Shown in pieces: positions 23,610 to 32,580 of a DNA stretch of 64,000 bases; positions within the stretch are counted from its first letter, which is position 1, and each line of letters opens with the position of its first letter. The notes beneath the pieces were generated by a model. It saw only the letters and a list, made by a program, of their open reading frames with translations. It ran no database searches and was not told the DNA's origin. Both the position numbers and the translations under genes were made by a program. The DNA is from Pseudomonadota bacterium (lineage in GTDB: Bacteria; Pseudomonadota; Gammaproteobacteria; Steroidobacterales; Steroidobacteraceae), in the NCBI GenBank assembly GCA_023423065.1, contig JAFAGC010000028.1, forward strand, positions 15,680-79,679, given 5' to 3'.

Positions 23610-25010
23610 GTGGCAAGCACAAGGAAGTGGATGGCGACGGGGCTCGCCATATTGGTCGTGGCCGTCGGCGGCGGCATAGGCTATTCGCACATACTCGAGA
23701 ACAGAGCGGCGCTGGCCGCGTTCCGCGCGCTGCCGGCAAGCGAACGCAATCTCGCGGTCTTCGATGCCGCGTGCGACTTCCTCGAGCAACGCTACTTCAA
23801 TCGCGAGCTGATCGATAGCGCCGATTGGCCGCGATACAAAGCCCTCTGGCGCGCCAAGGCCGCAGCCGAGCAACCTGGATTCCTGTACGACAACGTCCTC
23901 AACAATTTTGCGGCCGCGTTTCCGGACTCGCACGTGGCATTTGCACCTCCGGCGCACCGGGAAGCGCTCGTCATGGAAATGTCGCCGGAAATGCAGGCCA
24001 GGGCATCGGCCCTGCCGCCGATCTCCGAACAGGAGCGAGCCGAACGCCACGCCCTGCTCGCCGAACGAGTGCAGGCATTCTTTTCGTCACCCGGCTTCTT
24101 CTGGCCACGGATACGCCGCGGCGAATTCGGGGAAATGCTGGTCGATCGGGTTATCCGTGCATCCGCCGCCGAACGCGCGGGCATATCGCCTGGATGGGTG
24201 ATGACTTACATGAACCGGCGCCTGACCAACGATTCGGCGACGTTCACCGGAAAGTTTCTCGATCTGGGACCGGAAGGACTCCGGCAGTTCGAGAAGACGG
24301 GCATGTTCCCCGGCACCGAAACCCGGGAGCAGCGGCTCGCGTACATCGAAGCGAACGCCTTCACCGTCGAGTTCGAGCTGTCGGTGACGGAACCGGCGTC
24401 GGATTTCGAAACCCGGCAGTTTCCGGCCGGAGTGACCTATCTACGCTTCGACGGATTCACGCCCTCGTGGCTGCTCGGCGGCGGCCTCGCGGCCAAGGCG
24501 ATGGACGTCATCGACTCGGCGGGTCCGGGCGGACTGATCCTGGACCTGCGCTACAACCATGGCGGGCGAAGCCTGGAAATGGCCCGCATCGGCGGGCGGT
24601 TGTTAGGCGACGACACGGTACTCGGCTACTCGCGGCATGCGGACGGAACACTTTTCATCGAAGACGGCATGCTCTTGGGCGATCACTACCATGGGCCGCT
24701 CGTGGTGCTGATCGGTCCCTCGACGACGAGCGCCGGCGAGGTCATCGCGGCGGCCGTGCAGGATCACAAACGCGGAAAGTTGATCGGCCGAGCCACGAAC
24801 GGCTCGGCGGTCGTGGGTCACAAGTTCGACCTGCCGGACGGCGGCAAGATGATGGTGCCGGTGCAGGACTTCCTGCGCATCGACGAGCGGCGCATCGATG
24901 GCGTCGGCGTCGAGCCGGACATCTGGATCGTTCCCACGCTCGAAGATGTTCGCGCGGGGCGGGATCCGGTGTTGGAACGGGCGCTTCAGGAAATCGGCGC
25001 GACTATCTAG
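23610..25010 (+). CDS. S41 family peptidase (tail-specific protease-like)
   Basis: A 466-residue protein starting at GTG after an AAGGGAG ribosome-binding site. Residues 8-27 form a membrane anchor or signal (WMATGLAILVVAVGGGIGYS). A PDZ-like segment lies at about 165-260 (SAAERAGISPGWVMTYMNRR). The S41 core contains LILDLRYNHGGRS and IGPSTTSAGEVIAAAVQDHK, with the likely nucleophile Ser in TSAGE (about residue 374) and general base Lys a helix later. Such enzymes clip C-termini of envelope proteins or degrade peptides. The substrate is unknown. The stop overlaps the convergent HxlR gene by four bases. Confidence 0.85.
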   Translation: MASTRKWMATGLAILVVAVGGGIGYSHILENRAALAAFRALPASERNLAVFDAACDFLEQRYFNRELIDSADWPRYKALWRAKAAAEQPGFLYDNVLNNFAAAFPDSHVAFAPPAHREALVMEMSPEMQARASALPPISEQERAERHALLAERVQAFFSSPGFFWPRIRRGEFGEMLVDRVIRASAAERAGISPGWVMTYMNRRLTNDSATFTGKFLDLGPEGLRQFEKTGMFPGTETREQRLAYIEANAFTVEFELSVTEPASDFETRQFPAGVTYLRFDGFTPSWLLGGGLAAKAMDVIDSAGPGGLILDLRYNHGGRSLEMARIGGRLLGDDTVLGYSRHADGTLFIEDGMLLGDHYHGPLVVLIGPSTTSAGEVIAAAVQDHKRGKLIGRATNGSAVVGHKFDLPDGGKMMVPVQDFLRIDERRIDGVGVEPDIWIVPTLEDVRAGRDPVLERALQEIGATI

Positions 25011-25708
25011 CTACCCCCCACTGCGAACGGCCGCGCCCGCTTGACGGGTGCATAGACACTCAGCAGTAGCCAGGTCGGAAATGCCCGCCGTATCGCGGGT
25101 GCACCCTGCAGCTGCAGGCGGCCGGAGCGGATTTCTTCCCGGATCGGCCGGATTCCTCGCCACACTTCCGCCATCGTGCGCACGCGTGTCACCACGCGCA
25201 CGGTGGGCTCGAAGCCCGGATCCTTGAGACACACATCCACCCGCCCGCGGGAGTGCACGAGCCAGAAGCGGCGCTGCCGCGGCGAATCGCTGAACTCGAT
25301 TTCGATGACGGTGCGGCCCGCGGGCATCGCGTCGATGTTCAATCGCCGATGCATCGCCCACACCAGCCAGCCGGGATCGAGATCGGCGGGACGAATCTCG
25401 CGCGCCCAGCGCTGGCCCCACTGCCCGATCGCCGCGACGACCGCGCGTAATTCCTCGCCCGCCCTCGTCAGCCGATAGTCGCGGCCGCGCGGATTGCCGG
25501 ACTCGACGCGCTCGACGACACCGGCGCGCTCGAGCGTGCGCAACCGCTCTCTCAGCAGTGTCGGCGAGAGCCGCGGCACGCCGCGGCGGATGTCGTTGAA
25601 GCGATGCGCGCCGGTCAGCAGTTCGCGCACGACCAGCAGCGTCCAGCGTTCCGCGAGCACCTCGGAAGACAGCGCGACGGGACAGAACTGGCCGTATTCC
25701 TGGTGCAT
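25007..25708 (-). CDS. HxlR-type winged-helix regulator with C-terminal SCP2-like domain
   Basis: A 233-residue protein from ATG 25708. The N-terminal winged helix has CPVALSSEVLAERWTLLVVR and RFNDIRRGVPRLSPTLLRER, classic HxlR features including the early Cys that can sense oxidants. Residues from about 125 onward (AMPAGRTVIEIEFSDSPRQR, RVDVCLKDPGF) look like a sterol-carrier/SCP2-type ligand pocket, as in other long HxlR proteins. An upstream ATG (25720) or TTG (25744) could also serve. It is convergent with the S41 peptidase gene and divergent from the cupin gene at 25831, its possible target. Confidence 0.82.
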   Translation of the reverse strand: MHQEYGQFCPVALSSEVLAERWTLLVVRELLTGAHRFNDIRRGVPRLSPTLLRERLRTLERAGVVERVESGNPRGRDYRLTRAGEELRAVVAAIGQWGQRWAREIRPADLDPGWLVWAMHRRLNIDAMPAGRTVIEIEFSDSPRQRRFWLVHSRGRVDVCLKDPGFEPTVRVVTRVRTMAEVWRGIRPIREEIRSGRLQLQGAPAIRRAFPTWLLLSVYAPVKRARPFAVGGS

Positions 25709-25830
25709 GGCGCGGAGCATCCCGCCGCGCGACGTGCGCCGCAATACGGAGGACGGTCCAGATTCGTGACTAGCGGCGCTGGAGGCGCGGGCGGAGACTC
25801 ACGCTCCGGGTTCCATGCAGGAGACGGGTC

Positions 25831-26502
25831 ATGGCGCAGGTATTTTCACCTGCTCGTCGCGCGTTGTTGCTCGGCGGGTGCGCGGTGGCCGCGGCGCATC
25901 ACGCCGCGGCGCGGGCAGGCGCGACGCCCGCCAGAACGGCCCGTCGCTTCGACACGGAGCGGTTCATCGAAGACTGTCGCTCCGCCAATGCAAGCGGGGG
26001 CGATGCCCAGGCAAACATCAAGGAATTGCTCGCACGCGAACTCTCGGATCGCGACTCGGTGCTCACGGGACTGGGTCCGCCGACGAAAGGCGGACTGAAG
26101 GCGCTGTACCGCTCCCGCGAGCTAACTATCTTGAACATCGTCTGGTCCCCGCTCATGCAACTCCTGCCGCACGACCACAACATGTGGGCGCTGATCGGCA
26201 TCTACACCGGCCGCGAGGACAACATCTTCTGGCTACGCGATGGGGCGCGACTGAGCGCGGTCGATGCCGCGGCCATCTCGGCTGGCGACGTCGTTCCATT
26301 GCCGAGCGACGTGATCCACTCCGTGAACAACCCGATCGAGAAGCTCACCGGCGCGATCCACGTCTACGGCGGCGATTTCTTCGCCGTGCATCGCAGCGAG
26401 TGGGATCCGGAGACGCTCACCGAGCGCGACTGGAGCATCGCCGACGCGGTGCGCAACTTCGAGCGGTCGAACGCGAGATTCGCCGGCGAGTGCGGTCGCT
26501 GA
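25831..26502 (+). CDS. Cupin-fold metal enzyme related to cysteine dioxygenase, exported
   Basis: A 223-residue protein with a twin-Arg-like leader (SPARRALLLGGCAVAAAHHA); LGGC could also serve as a lipobox. The cupin core reads LLPHDHNMWALIGIYTGRED, with the metal-binding HxH, then PLPSDVIHSVNNPIEKLTGA with the later His, and AIHVYGGDFF. This fits the predicted metal-dependent double-stranded beta-helix enzymes near cysteine dioxygenase. The substrate is unknown. It is divergent from the HxlR regulator, 122 bp away. Confidence 0.75.
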   Translation: MAQVFSPARRALLLGGCAVAAAHHAAARAGATPARTARRFDTERFIEDCRSANASGGDAQANIKELLARELSDRDSVLTGLGPPTKGGLKALYRSRELTILNIVWSPLMQLLPHDHNMWALIGIYTGREDNIFWLRDGARLSAVDAAAISAGDVVPLPSDVIHSVNNPIEKLTGAIHVYGGDFFAVHRSEWDPETLTERDWSIADAVRNFERSNARFAGECGR

Positions 26503-26506
26503 ATAG

Positions 26507-26920
26507 TCAGGTCGGGAATTCGTCGTACTGCGGCAGGCCGTCGCAGATCACGTCCCACGGCGCCTTCGACGCCACATGGATGTGCGCCTGGGGTTTCAGG
26601 CTCGGCGGATCGACGAGCGTGCCGTAGGTGACGTGCGCCATCGTGCCTTCGTTCACGATCGAATACAGCAGCGAGCCGCAGTTCTTGCAGTGTGCGTCGT
26701 GGGTCATCACGTCGCCGTAGATGCGGATCTGGCCGCGGATCACCTTCAGTTTCGCGCGCTCGATGACGCCGAAGGGTTTGAACGCGGAACCGGTCGCGCG
26801 GCGGCATTGCGAGCAGTGGCAGATCAGGGCACGCGTGAATTCGTCGGCGACGGTGTAGCGGACTTCTCCGCAGAGGCAGCTGCCGGTCAGTCTGGCTGGA
26901 GAACCTGGCGTATCAGTCAT
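26507..26920 (-). CDS. GFA/CENP-V family zinc protein
   Basis: A 137-residue protein with the paired zinc motifs of the glutathione-dependent formaldehyde-activating family: GSCLCGEVRY, ICHCSQCRRATGSAF and HCKNCGSLLYS. Most members have no proven enzyme activity. The ATG at 26920 lies eight bases inside the end of the preceding gene, which supports this start over the upstream in-frame codon and indicates an operon with the two genes before it. Confidence 0.85.
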   Translation of the reverse strand: MTDTPGSPARLTGSCLCGEVRYTVADEFTRALICHCSQCRRATGSAFKPFGVIERAKLKVIRGQIRIYGDVMTHDAHCKNCGSLLYSIVNEGTMAHVTYGTLVDPPSLKPQAHIHVASKAPWDVICDGLPQYDEFPT

Positions 26921-27473
26921 AGATCGCGTCGGTAACGCTGAACAACTCCACACCTCGCATATCGCAGTACTTGTGTCCGTCGTAACCCGGCTTCGCCCAG
27001 TTCACCCGCTTGATGGACATCGGATCGACGTCGTGGGGCGATGTCCAATCTCTCGTGCGGAAGGGTGCGAGATCGACGTACACCCGGCCGGAATCCATGA
27101 GGCTCGAAACGAGGAAAGGGATGTCGTAGGCAAATTCCATGTTGCGCAGGCCGTACTTGAAAAGGTCGGTGTCCTCCTTCAGCGGAAAATCGGGCGCGAG
27201 CAGATCCAGATACCTATTGCGTTGCGCGCGCTGCCCCGATGGATCCGTCGCGTCGAGCTTTTGTTTGATCCATGCGACGACATCGACGGGCTTGAAGTAC
27301 AAGACGCGATACTGATCCGGGTAGGCGAGGTAGTACGCCGGCTGCTCACGCACGCCTGGCACTAGTTCGATGGTAGTGGTGTCGCGGGAGCGGAGTTCGC
27401 GCTTGCTGCAGGCCGCGGTCGCATTCTGCGAAGCGAACACGACGAGAACCGCCAGGGCGATCGCATATTTCAT
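26913..27473 (-). CDS. Secreted hypothetical protein in the GH115 operon
   Basis: A 186-residue protein with signal peptide MKYAIALAVLVVFASQNATA and a mature start ACSKRELRSRD. It contains VVAWIKQKLDATDPSGQR and ends KYCDMRGVELFSVTDAIYD. Two conserved-looking cysteines could pair. No family is recognised. It begins eight bases after the GH115 stop and overlaps the GFA gene, so it is the middle gene of a three-gene unit, perhaps assisting use of plant polysaccharide. Confidence 0.65.
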   Translation of the reverse strand: MKYAIALAVLVVFASQNATAACSKRELRSRDTTTIELVPGVREQPAYYLAYPDQYRVLYFKPVDVVAWIKQKLDATDPSGQRAQRNRYLDLLAPDFPLKEDTDLFKYGLRNMEFAYDIPFLVSSLMDSGRVYVDLAPFRTRDWTSPHDVDPMSIKRVNWAKPGYDGHKYCDMRGVELFSVTDAIYD

Positions 27474-27481
27474 TGTCTACC

Positions 27482-30034
27482 TCACGGCTGGCCCAGTGAG
27501 ACCTTGGTGAGCAGCGCGTTGTCGTCGAGACGCCAGACCTTGATCACATGCTCGCCCTTCTTCAGGCCCGGAAATTTCGCTTCGAGGACCGATTCGTTCT
27601 CGATCACGGCCTTCTCCCACGCGATCTGCTCGGGCGTCTTGCCCGGATCTGGCGACGGCGTCAGCCGCAGCGCGAGCGCCTGCATCTGACCGTCGTCGAT
27701 CGAGACACCGATGCGCACGTCCACACCGCCGGACGTATTGAGCGTCGGCGACATGTGCAATTTCACGACGGCATCGCCGTCCTTCGCCGCCTTGACGCGA
27801 TAGCCGACGTAAACGCCGTCTTCCTGCGTCGTCGCTGGCCTCCCCTGTGGAAACGCGGTCACGGCGCCGCGGTCGTTGCCGAGATTCGGGATCCGGCGCC
27901 AGGTGAGGCCCTTGCCGCCCTGGACGTGCGAGAAGTCCACGGCGTCGATACCATTGGCCGCGGCTGCAACCGAACGCGCGAAGGACACTTTCGCCGCGCC
28001 CTCGCCTTCACCCACGCGCTTCACTTCCGGCATCACGTCGTTCGGCGGCTGCTGCCACGTCGTGTACCCGATGTGGGTCTGCAGCATCATGCCGTCCCAT
28101 TTCCCGCCTTCGAGTTTGTGATAACGATCGGCGATCTCGCGGTCGCGCTTGAACGAAGCCTCCGCGCGCGTGGCGAACTCGTTCGCGCGCGGGTCGTTGA
28201 GCACGGCGAGTTTGCGATTCCATGCGACCGCGTAATACAGCTCGTGCAGATTCGCCATCGCGGAGATGGGATGGGCGACGAGCTGAAAGAAGGCGCTCTT
28301 CTGGTCGGCGGGCATCAGGTTGTACAGCTTGACCGCGAGCTGGTCGAGCACTCGCCATTCGCCCACGATGGCGCCGAATTCGCCGCCATCGAGCTTGGCG
28401 CCGACGCTCTCGCCGAGCGGGTAACTAGTGGAGTCGAGCAGTTCCGGCTTGCGGCGCGCGGAAAGCTGCCCGTAACGCGTGACGAGGTCGGCGATCTGTT
28501 TCGCATGGACCGGCCCGAACGTGGCGCGGGCCCACCGCTCGGGATAGCTAGCCATCGCCTCGAGCGCCATCGCCTCCGGATTCCACGCCTGCTCCATGAA
28601 GAAGCTCAGCGGAAACTCCATCGGCTTGATGTCGCCTACGTTCACGATCCAAAGCGCGCGGGCGCCGCGCTGGTACGAGAGATCCATCTGCTGCCAGATT
28701 TTCTCGATCTGGTTCGTGTTGAGCCACTTGTAGTTGCGCGGGCCGCCGACGTAGTCGAAGTGGTAGTAGACGCCGTAGCCGCCCTTGCGATCGAGGTCGC
28801 CCGTGGGCAGGCGCCGCACCTGGCCCCAGTTGTCGTCGGCGAACAGCAGCGTGACGTCGTCGGGGACCTTCATGCCGTGGTCGTAGTAGTCCTGCACCTC
28901 TTTGTAGAGTGCCCAGATCTGGGGGGTCTGGTCGGCGGGTTTGCCGGTGACCTCGGCGACGATCCGGCGCTGGTCTGCAACTATCTTCTCGAGTAGTTGG
29001 GTCGCGGTGCCTTCGGCCATGGCTTCGTCGCCATCGCCTCTCATGCCTACCGTGACGACGGCTTCGTAACCCTTGCCATCGCCTTTCGACATCATCCGCT
29101 CGATGCCACCGCGCCAGAACTTGCGCAGGTTTTCGCCATTGGTCGTGTAGTTCCACTTGCCGCCGGTGACGCCCTGCTCCTTGTTGCGATGCCATTCGGC
29201 GTGGGCACGCGTCATCGGCTCGTGGTGGGACGTGCCCATCACGACGCCCATCGCATCGGCCAGGATCATGTTCTGCGGATCGTCGTCGTTGAACGCGCGC
29301 GGCTGCCACATCGCGGGCCAGAGGTAGTTGCCCTTCAGCCGCAGCAGCAGCTCGAACACGTGCGCGTAGAGCTTGTGGTTGGCGCCGCCGAACCGCTTCT
29401 GCGCCCAGGTCGTGAACGCGGGCGCTTCGTCGTTGATGAAGAAGCCGCGGTAGCGGACCTTGGGCTGGTCGCGGCGCGCACCCGCGGTGAGATACACGTC
29501 GGCCTGGCGCACGACGGGCACGTCGGCGAACCAGTGCCAGGGCGATACGCCTATCTTCTCGGAGATGTCGTAGAGGCCGAAGACCACGCCGCGGCGATCG
29601 GCGCCGGCGATCACGAGCGCACGCGGCACGTTCGGGAACGGCTGCTCGACGACGATCTGGCGGAACGCTTCCCATTGGCCGGGCAGGTCCGCGACGTCTA
29701 TCTTTCCGGCGCGCGCGAGTTCGTCGATCACCCGGCTCTCGCCGACGATGCCCGCGATGACGAGCGGACCGCTCGCGGACGCAATGTCGTCCGGCCGCGT
29801 CGCGGCCTTGCCGCTGACGCGTTCGAGATCGGCCGCGAAACTCGCGGTGGCGAGTCTCACCGCGGAGTCCGCCGATTCGTCGATGAATACGGCAGCGGGC
29901 TGTCCGCTCGAGATCAGCGGGAAGCTGGACGGTAGCCAGCCCTTGGTGCAAGCCGACAGGGGCTGCGTGCACGAGAATGCCGGGGCTGCGGAAAGGAGGA
30001 ACAGGGAGAGCGCGAGGCGGACCACAAGATTCAT
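27482..30034 (-). CDS. Glycoside hydrolase family 115 (xylan alpha-1,2-glucuronidase)
   Basis: An 850-residue protein with a signal peptide (about 1-22, ending PAFS) and the GH115 core blocks YRGFFINDEAPAFTTWAQKR, LLLRLKGNYLWPAMWQPRAF and MGVVMGTSHHEPMTRAHAEW. It continues with GYGVYYHFDYVGGPRNYKWL and a C-terminal beta-domain. GH115 enzymes release 4-O-methyl-glucuronic acid from xylan side chains. Typical length is 800-1000, so it is complete. It is the first gene of an operon with a secreted protein and a GFA protein. It suggests growth on plant-derived hemicellulose. Confidence 0.9.
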   Translation of the reverse strand: MNLVVRLALSLFLLSAAPAFSCTQPLSACTKGWLPSSFPLISSGQPAAVFIDESADSAVRLATASFAADLERVSGKAATRPDDIASASGPLVIAGIVGESRVIDELARAGKIDVADLPGQWEAFRQIVVEQPFPNVPRALVIAGADRRGVVFGLYDISEKIGVSPWHWFADVPVVRQADVYLTAGARRDQPKVRYRGFFINDEAPAFTTWAQKRFGGANHKLYAHVFELLLRLKGNYLWPAMWQPRAFNDDDPQNMILADAMGVVMGTSHHEPMTRAHAEWHRNKEQGVTGGKWNYTTNGENLRKFWRGGIERMMSKGDGKGYEAVVTVGMRGDGDEAMAEGTATQLLEKIVADQRRIVAEVTGKPADQTPQIWALYKEVQDYYDHGMKVPDDVTLLFADDNWGQVRRLPTGDLDRKGGYGVYYHFDYVGGPRNYKWLNTNQIEKIWQQMDLSYQRGARALWIVNVGDIKPMEFPLSFFMEQAWNPEAMALEAMASYPERWARATFGPVHAKQIADLVTRYGQLSARRKPELLDSTSYPLGESVGAKLDGGEFGAIVGEWRVLDQLAVKLYNLMPADQKSAFFQLVAHPISAMANLHELYYAVAWNRKLAVLNDPRANEFATRAEASFKRDREIADRYHKLEGGKWDGMMLQTHIGYTTWQQPPNDVMPEVKRVGEGEGAAKVSFARSVAAAANGIDAVDFSHVQGGKGLTWRRIPNLGNDRGAVTAFPQGRPATTQEDGVYVGYRVKAAKDGDAVVKLHMSPTLNTSGGVDVRIGVSIDDGQMQALALRLTPSPDPGKTPEQIAWEKAVIENESVLEAKFPGLKKGEHVIKVWRLDDNALLTKVSLGQP

Positions 30035-30092
30035 CTACAGCACTCCGGGGCAGCGAGAGCGCCGGACCTTATCACGAGGCGAATGAACGCAG

Positions 30093-30178
30093 AAAATGGG
30101 GGCAGACCCGAGTTGATCACCTCTCATGTCGTTGAGGTGCGTCCCCTTTTGCTGGGAAATGGAGAATGTCCCCATTTC
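30093..30178. repeat. GGGGACA-type REP-like element pair
   Basis: The left half AAATGGGGGCAGACC begins at 30093; the right half GTCCCC-TTTTGCTGGGAAATGG through GAATGTCCCCATTTC ends at 30178. The two are in inverted orientation, separated by a small GATCACCTC/GAGGTG hairpin. It lies between the start of the GH115 gene and the end of a membrane protein gene. Confidence 0.65.
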
Positions 30179-30189
30179 CCGCCGCGCCC

Positions 30190-30912
30190 TTACCCGAAGA
30201 TCTGGTGCGCGATCCTCGCCACCTCTTCTCCGATCGGGAACCACCAGTCGCTGCGCCCGATGACGAGTCGTAACGGCCAGGACGCGACGATCACCAGGCC
30301 ACCGATCAGGTACGCGGAATGCACGACCCGGTATTTGCGCCAGTCATGCACGAGACACGCGCCGATGAACAGCGCCGCGCACAGCGGGATCAGCACGTTT
30401 CGATGTGCTTCCAGGTCGAGCAGCCGAATGACGCGCCCCGACGCGGGACTGATCGAGGCGATGAATCCCAGGATCATGAACCGCCGATGCAGTCCCGGCT
30501 TGCGCCGGAACGCGATCCCGAGCGCGATGAACGCGCCGAACAATGCGATGGAGGTGAGCGGGATGATCGAGAACTGCGCGGGCTCGAGGCCCGACGGGCT
30601 CACATGACCCGAGATGGCCGTCTCGAAAGCCGACAGCACGCCGACGATGAACACGGCGCCCGCGAAGGCCGCGCTCGCGATGCCGAGCTTGCGGTGCAGA
30701 TCGACCCGATGCGCGGCCACGAGCCACGCCTGGGCGATGAAGAGGCCAAGCCACATGGTGAACACGATGGCGTGCACGTGCAGCAAGGTCGTCAGGGGCG
30801 GCAGCCCCGAAAACAGCTTCAGGTAGTAGCTCTTTGCGAATCCGGCAATCACGAATGCGGTGAGTGCGAAAGTGACGAGCAGATAGAAGCGCGGACGAAG
30901 TACGGCGGCCAT
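30190..30912 (-). CDS. Seven-span membrane protein, unknown function (copy 1)
   Basis: A 240-residue protein with about seven hydrophobic segments and conserved histidines in LLHVHAIVFTMWLGLFIAQA and AAHRVDLHRKLG. It resembles unannotated heme- or quinone-associated membrane proteins, but this cannot be settled. A paralog with the same arrangement is at 32592-33314 (LMHVHGLVSTAWVALFIAQT, AARRVDLHMKLG). Both are divergent from a winged-helix/TPR protein and share an upstream motif. They are two copies of one module. Confidence 0.7.
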   Translation of the reverse strand: MAAVLRPRFYLLVTFALTAFVIAGFAKSYYLKLFSGLPPLTTLLHVHAIVFTMWLGLFIAQAWLVAAHRVDLHRKLGIASAAFAGAVFIVGVLSAFETAISGHVSPSGLEPAQFSIIPLTSIALFGAFIALGIAFRRKPGLHRRFMILGFIASISPASGRVIRLLDLEAHRNVLIPLCAALFIGACLVHDWRKYRVVHSAYLIGGLVIVASWPLRLVIGRSDWWFPIGEEVARIAHQIFG

Positions 30913-30962
30913 GGCGGGCTCCCGGTTGATGAGTGCCCGAGAAAATCGCTCGGCCAGCCGGT

Positions 30963-31000
30963 GTTAAGCCATTACCGAACCCTTGGGTTCGCCTTAACTC
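30963..31000. promoter_or_regulatory. Conserved divergent-promoter motif (copy 1)
   Basis: The segment GTTAAGCCATTACCG...CCTTGGGTTCGCCTTAAC is closely matched at 33365-33401 in the second module (GTTAGTCCATTA, CCTTGGATTCGCCTTA). It includes the inverted arms GTTAAG/CTTAAC and GAACCC-TT-GGGTTC. Conservation between otherwise diverged spacers suggests an operator or promoter, probably bound by the winged-helix proteins. Confidence 0.5.
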
Positions 31001-31016
31001 TTTATTATTCGAGCCC

Positions 31017-32468
31017 GTGACGGACGAAACGACATTGCGATTCGATGGCTGGACGGTCAATCGCGTCTCGGGCGAAATCACGCGCGAAGGACAGGACGCC
31101 CGCTTGCCGCAACAGCTCCTTCGCATCCTCATCGAGTTGTTCGACCACGCGGGCGAGATCGTCACGCGCGAACAGCTCATCAAGGCGCTGTGGCCGCAGG
31201 GCGTGGTCGATTTCGACAATGGACTCAATGTTGCGATGCGCAAGCTGCGTGTGGCGCTCGACGATGTGGGCGCGACGCCGAAGTACATCGAGACGCTGCC
31301 GAAGATCGGGTACCGGTTCATTGGCCGGATCGAGGAAGCAAGCGATGCCGTGGGCCACGGCGCGCGCCCACGGTCGAGGTGGTGGCTCGCTGGGGTGGTG
31401 GCTGTGGGAGTGGTGTCCTGCCTGGTCGTCTGGGGTTGGCAACTCTCCCGTTCCGGCGGAGCGCCCTCCGCGGCGCGGCACGTCCCCAGCCCGCGCGCAC
31501 AGGAGCTGTACGTCCAGGGCATGCACGAGCGAGCGCGCCGCGACATTGATGCGACGGCGCTCGCGCTCCAGAAGCTCGAAGCCGCGATCAAGGAGGATCC
31601 CGAGTACGCGGAAGCGTGGGCCGGCTACAGCCGGGCACTGACCGGCGCCGTCGTGCGCCAGACGATGACGCCGGCGGAGGGCCTGCCGAAGGTGCGCGCC
31701 GCGGCCGAGCGCGCGCTCGCGCTCGATCCGACCGTGCAGGATGCGCACGTCACGCTGATTCACCTCCAACTGGACTTCGACAAGGATTTCGCCGCCGCGG
31801 CGAAGAGCCTGGAAAAGGCGATGCGCCTCGGAAATCCTTCCGCCGGCCTGTGGCACTACTCCGCGATGTGGAACGCGCAGCAGGGCCGCATCGAGGCGGG
31901 GCTGGCCGACATGCGTCGCGCCCGCGCCATGGAGCCGATGACGCTGCTGCTCTCGTCCAACTACGCACTGATCCTGTTCAATGCGCGGCGCTACGACGAA
32001 GCGATCGAACTGCTGACGCCCATCGTCGCAGCGAACCCCGGCTTCGACACCGGCCGCAGCGTGCTCGCGCGCGCATTGACCGCCACGGGCCGCTTCGACG
32101 AGGCACTGTCGCACCTGCAGGCGCGCAAGGTGGTCGGCGCCTGGCAGGGTGACCTGGGCGTGCTGTACGCGAAGATGGGTCGCACCGACGAGGCGCTGCG
32201 CGAGATCGCGCGGCTCGAAGCGCTGCAGGCGCAGGGCTTCGGCGAATCGTACGACCTCGCGGCTATCTACGCGACGCTCGGCAGGCTCGACGAAGGCTGT
32301 GCGATGCTGGCGCGCGCGATCACGGATTACTCGTTCCACGTGAACTGGATGAAGCTCGATCCGCGCATCGACCCGCTGCGCGGCCGGCAGTGTTACGCGG
32401 AAACGGAAAAGAAGCCGTTCGGTGCTCGTGGTGGCGGCGGAAGTTCTCCGTTTCCCAAGGAGGAGTAG
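31017..32468 (+). CDS. CadC-like winged-helix transmembrane regulator with TPR domain (copy 1)
   Basis: A 483-residue protein. An OmpR/CadC-type winged helix lies at about residues 5-105 (LRFDGWTVNRVSGEITREGQ, IVTREQLIKALWPQGVVDFD, YIETLPKIGYRFIG). One membrane span follows at about 125-145 (WWLAGVVAVGVVSCLVVWGW), then a periplasmic TPR domain (about 160-470). Such proteins sense envelope signals and bind promoters directly from the membrane. GTG 31017 is chosen because it aligns with the start of the paralog at 33432. It is divergent from the membrane protein at 30190-30912. The C-terminal GGGGSSPFPKEE tail runs up to the remnant that follows. Confidence 0.85.
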   Translation: MTDETTLRFDGWTVNRVSGEITREGQDARLPQQLLRILIELFDHAGEIVTREQLIKALWPQGVVDFDNGLNVAMRKLRVALDDVGATPKYIETLPKIGYRFIGRIEEASDAVGHGARPRSRWWLAGVVAVGVVSCLVVWGWQLSRSGGAPSAARHVPSPRAQELYVQGMHERARRDIDATALALQKLEAAIKEDPEYAEAWAGYSRALTGAVVRQTMTPAEGLPKVRAAAERALALDPTVQDAHVTLIHLQLDFDKDFAAAAKSLEKAMRLGNPSAGLWHYSAMWNAQQGRIEAGLADMRRARAMEPMTLLLSSNYALILFNARRYDEAIELLTPIVAANPGFDTGRSVLARALTATGRFDEALSHLQARKVVGAWQGDLGVLYAKMGRTDEALREIARLEALQAQGFGESYDLAAIYATLGRLDEGCAMLARAITDYSFHVNWMKLDPRIDPLRGRQCYAETEKKPFGARGGGGSSPFPKEE

Positions 32469-32471
32469 CGA

Positions 32472-32580
32472 GTGAGAAAGTAGTTAGTCGGCGGTGTGCT
32501 TGTCGCGCTCGTGGCGTTGGGGCTCGCGTACTGGTAGTTTGGCGGCCCCACGCTCACGCAGGACGAGCTGGCGAGGTTGC
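32472..32580 (+). pseudogene. Possible remnant of a small membrane protein with two in-frame TAG codons
   Basis: After an AAGGAGGAG sequence, a GTG at 32472 opens a frame: VRK, TAG (32481), LVGGVLVALVALGLAYW, TAG (32535), FGGPTLTQDELARLPP. Reading both TAGs as Lys would give a normal single-span membrane protein N-terminus. The frame then runs into a palindromic element at 32578, which may have truncated it. No family is recognised and this is tentative. Confidence 0.25.

Noticed and set aside
27548..28996. Long plus-strand frame opposite the GH115 gene
   Set aside because: Antisense shadow in GC-rich DNA, with Arg/Ala/His-rich composition and no domain.
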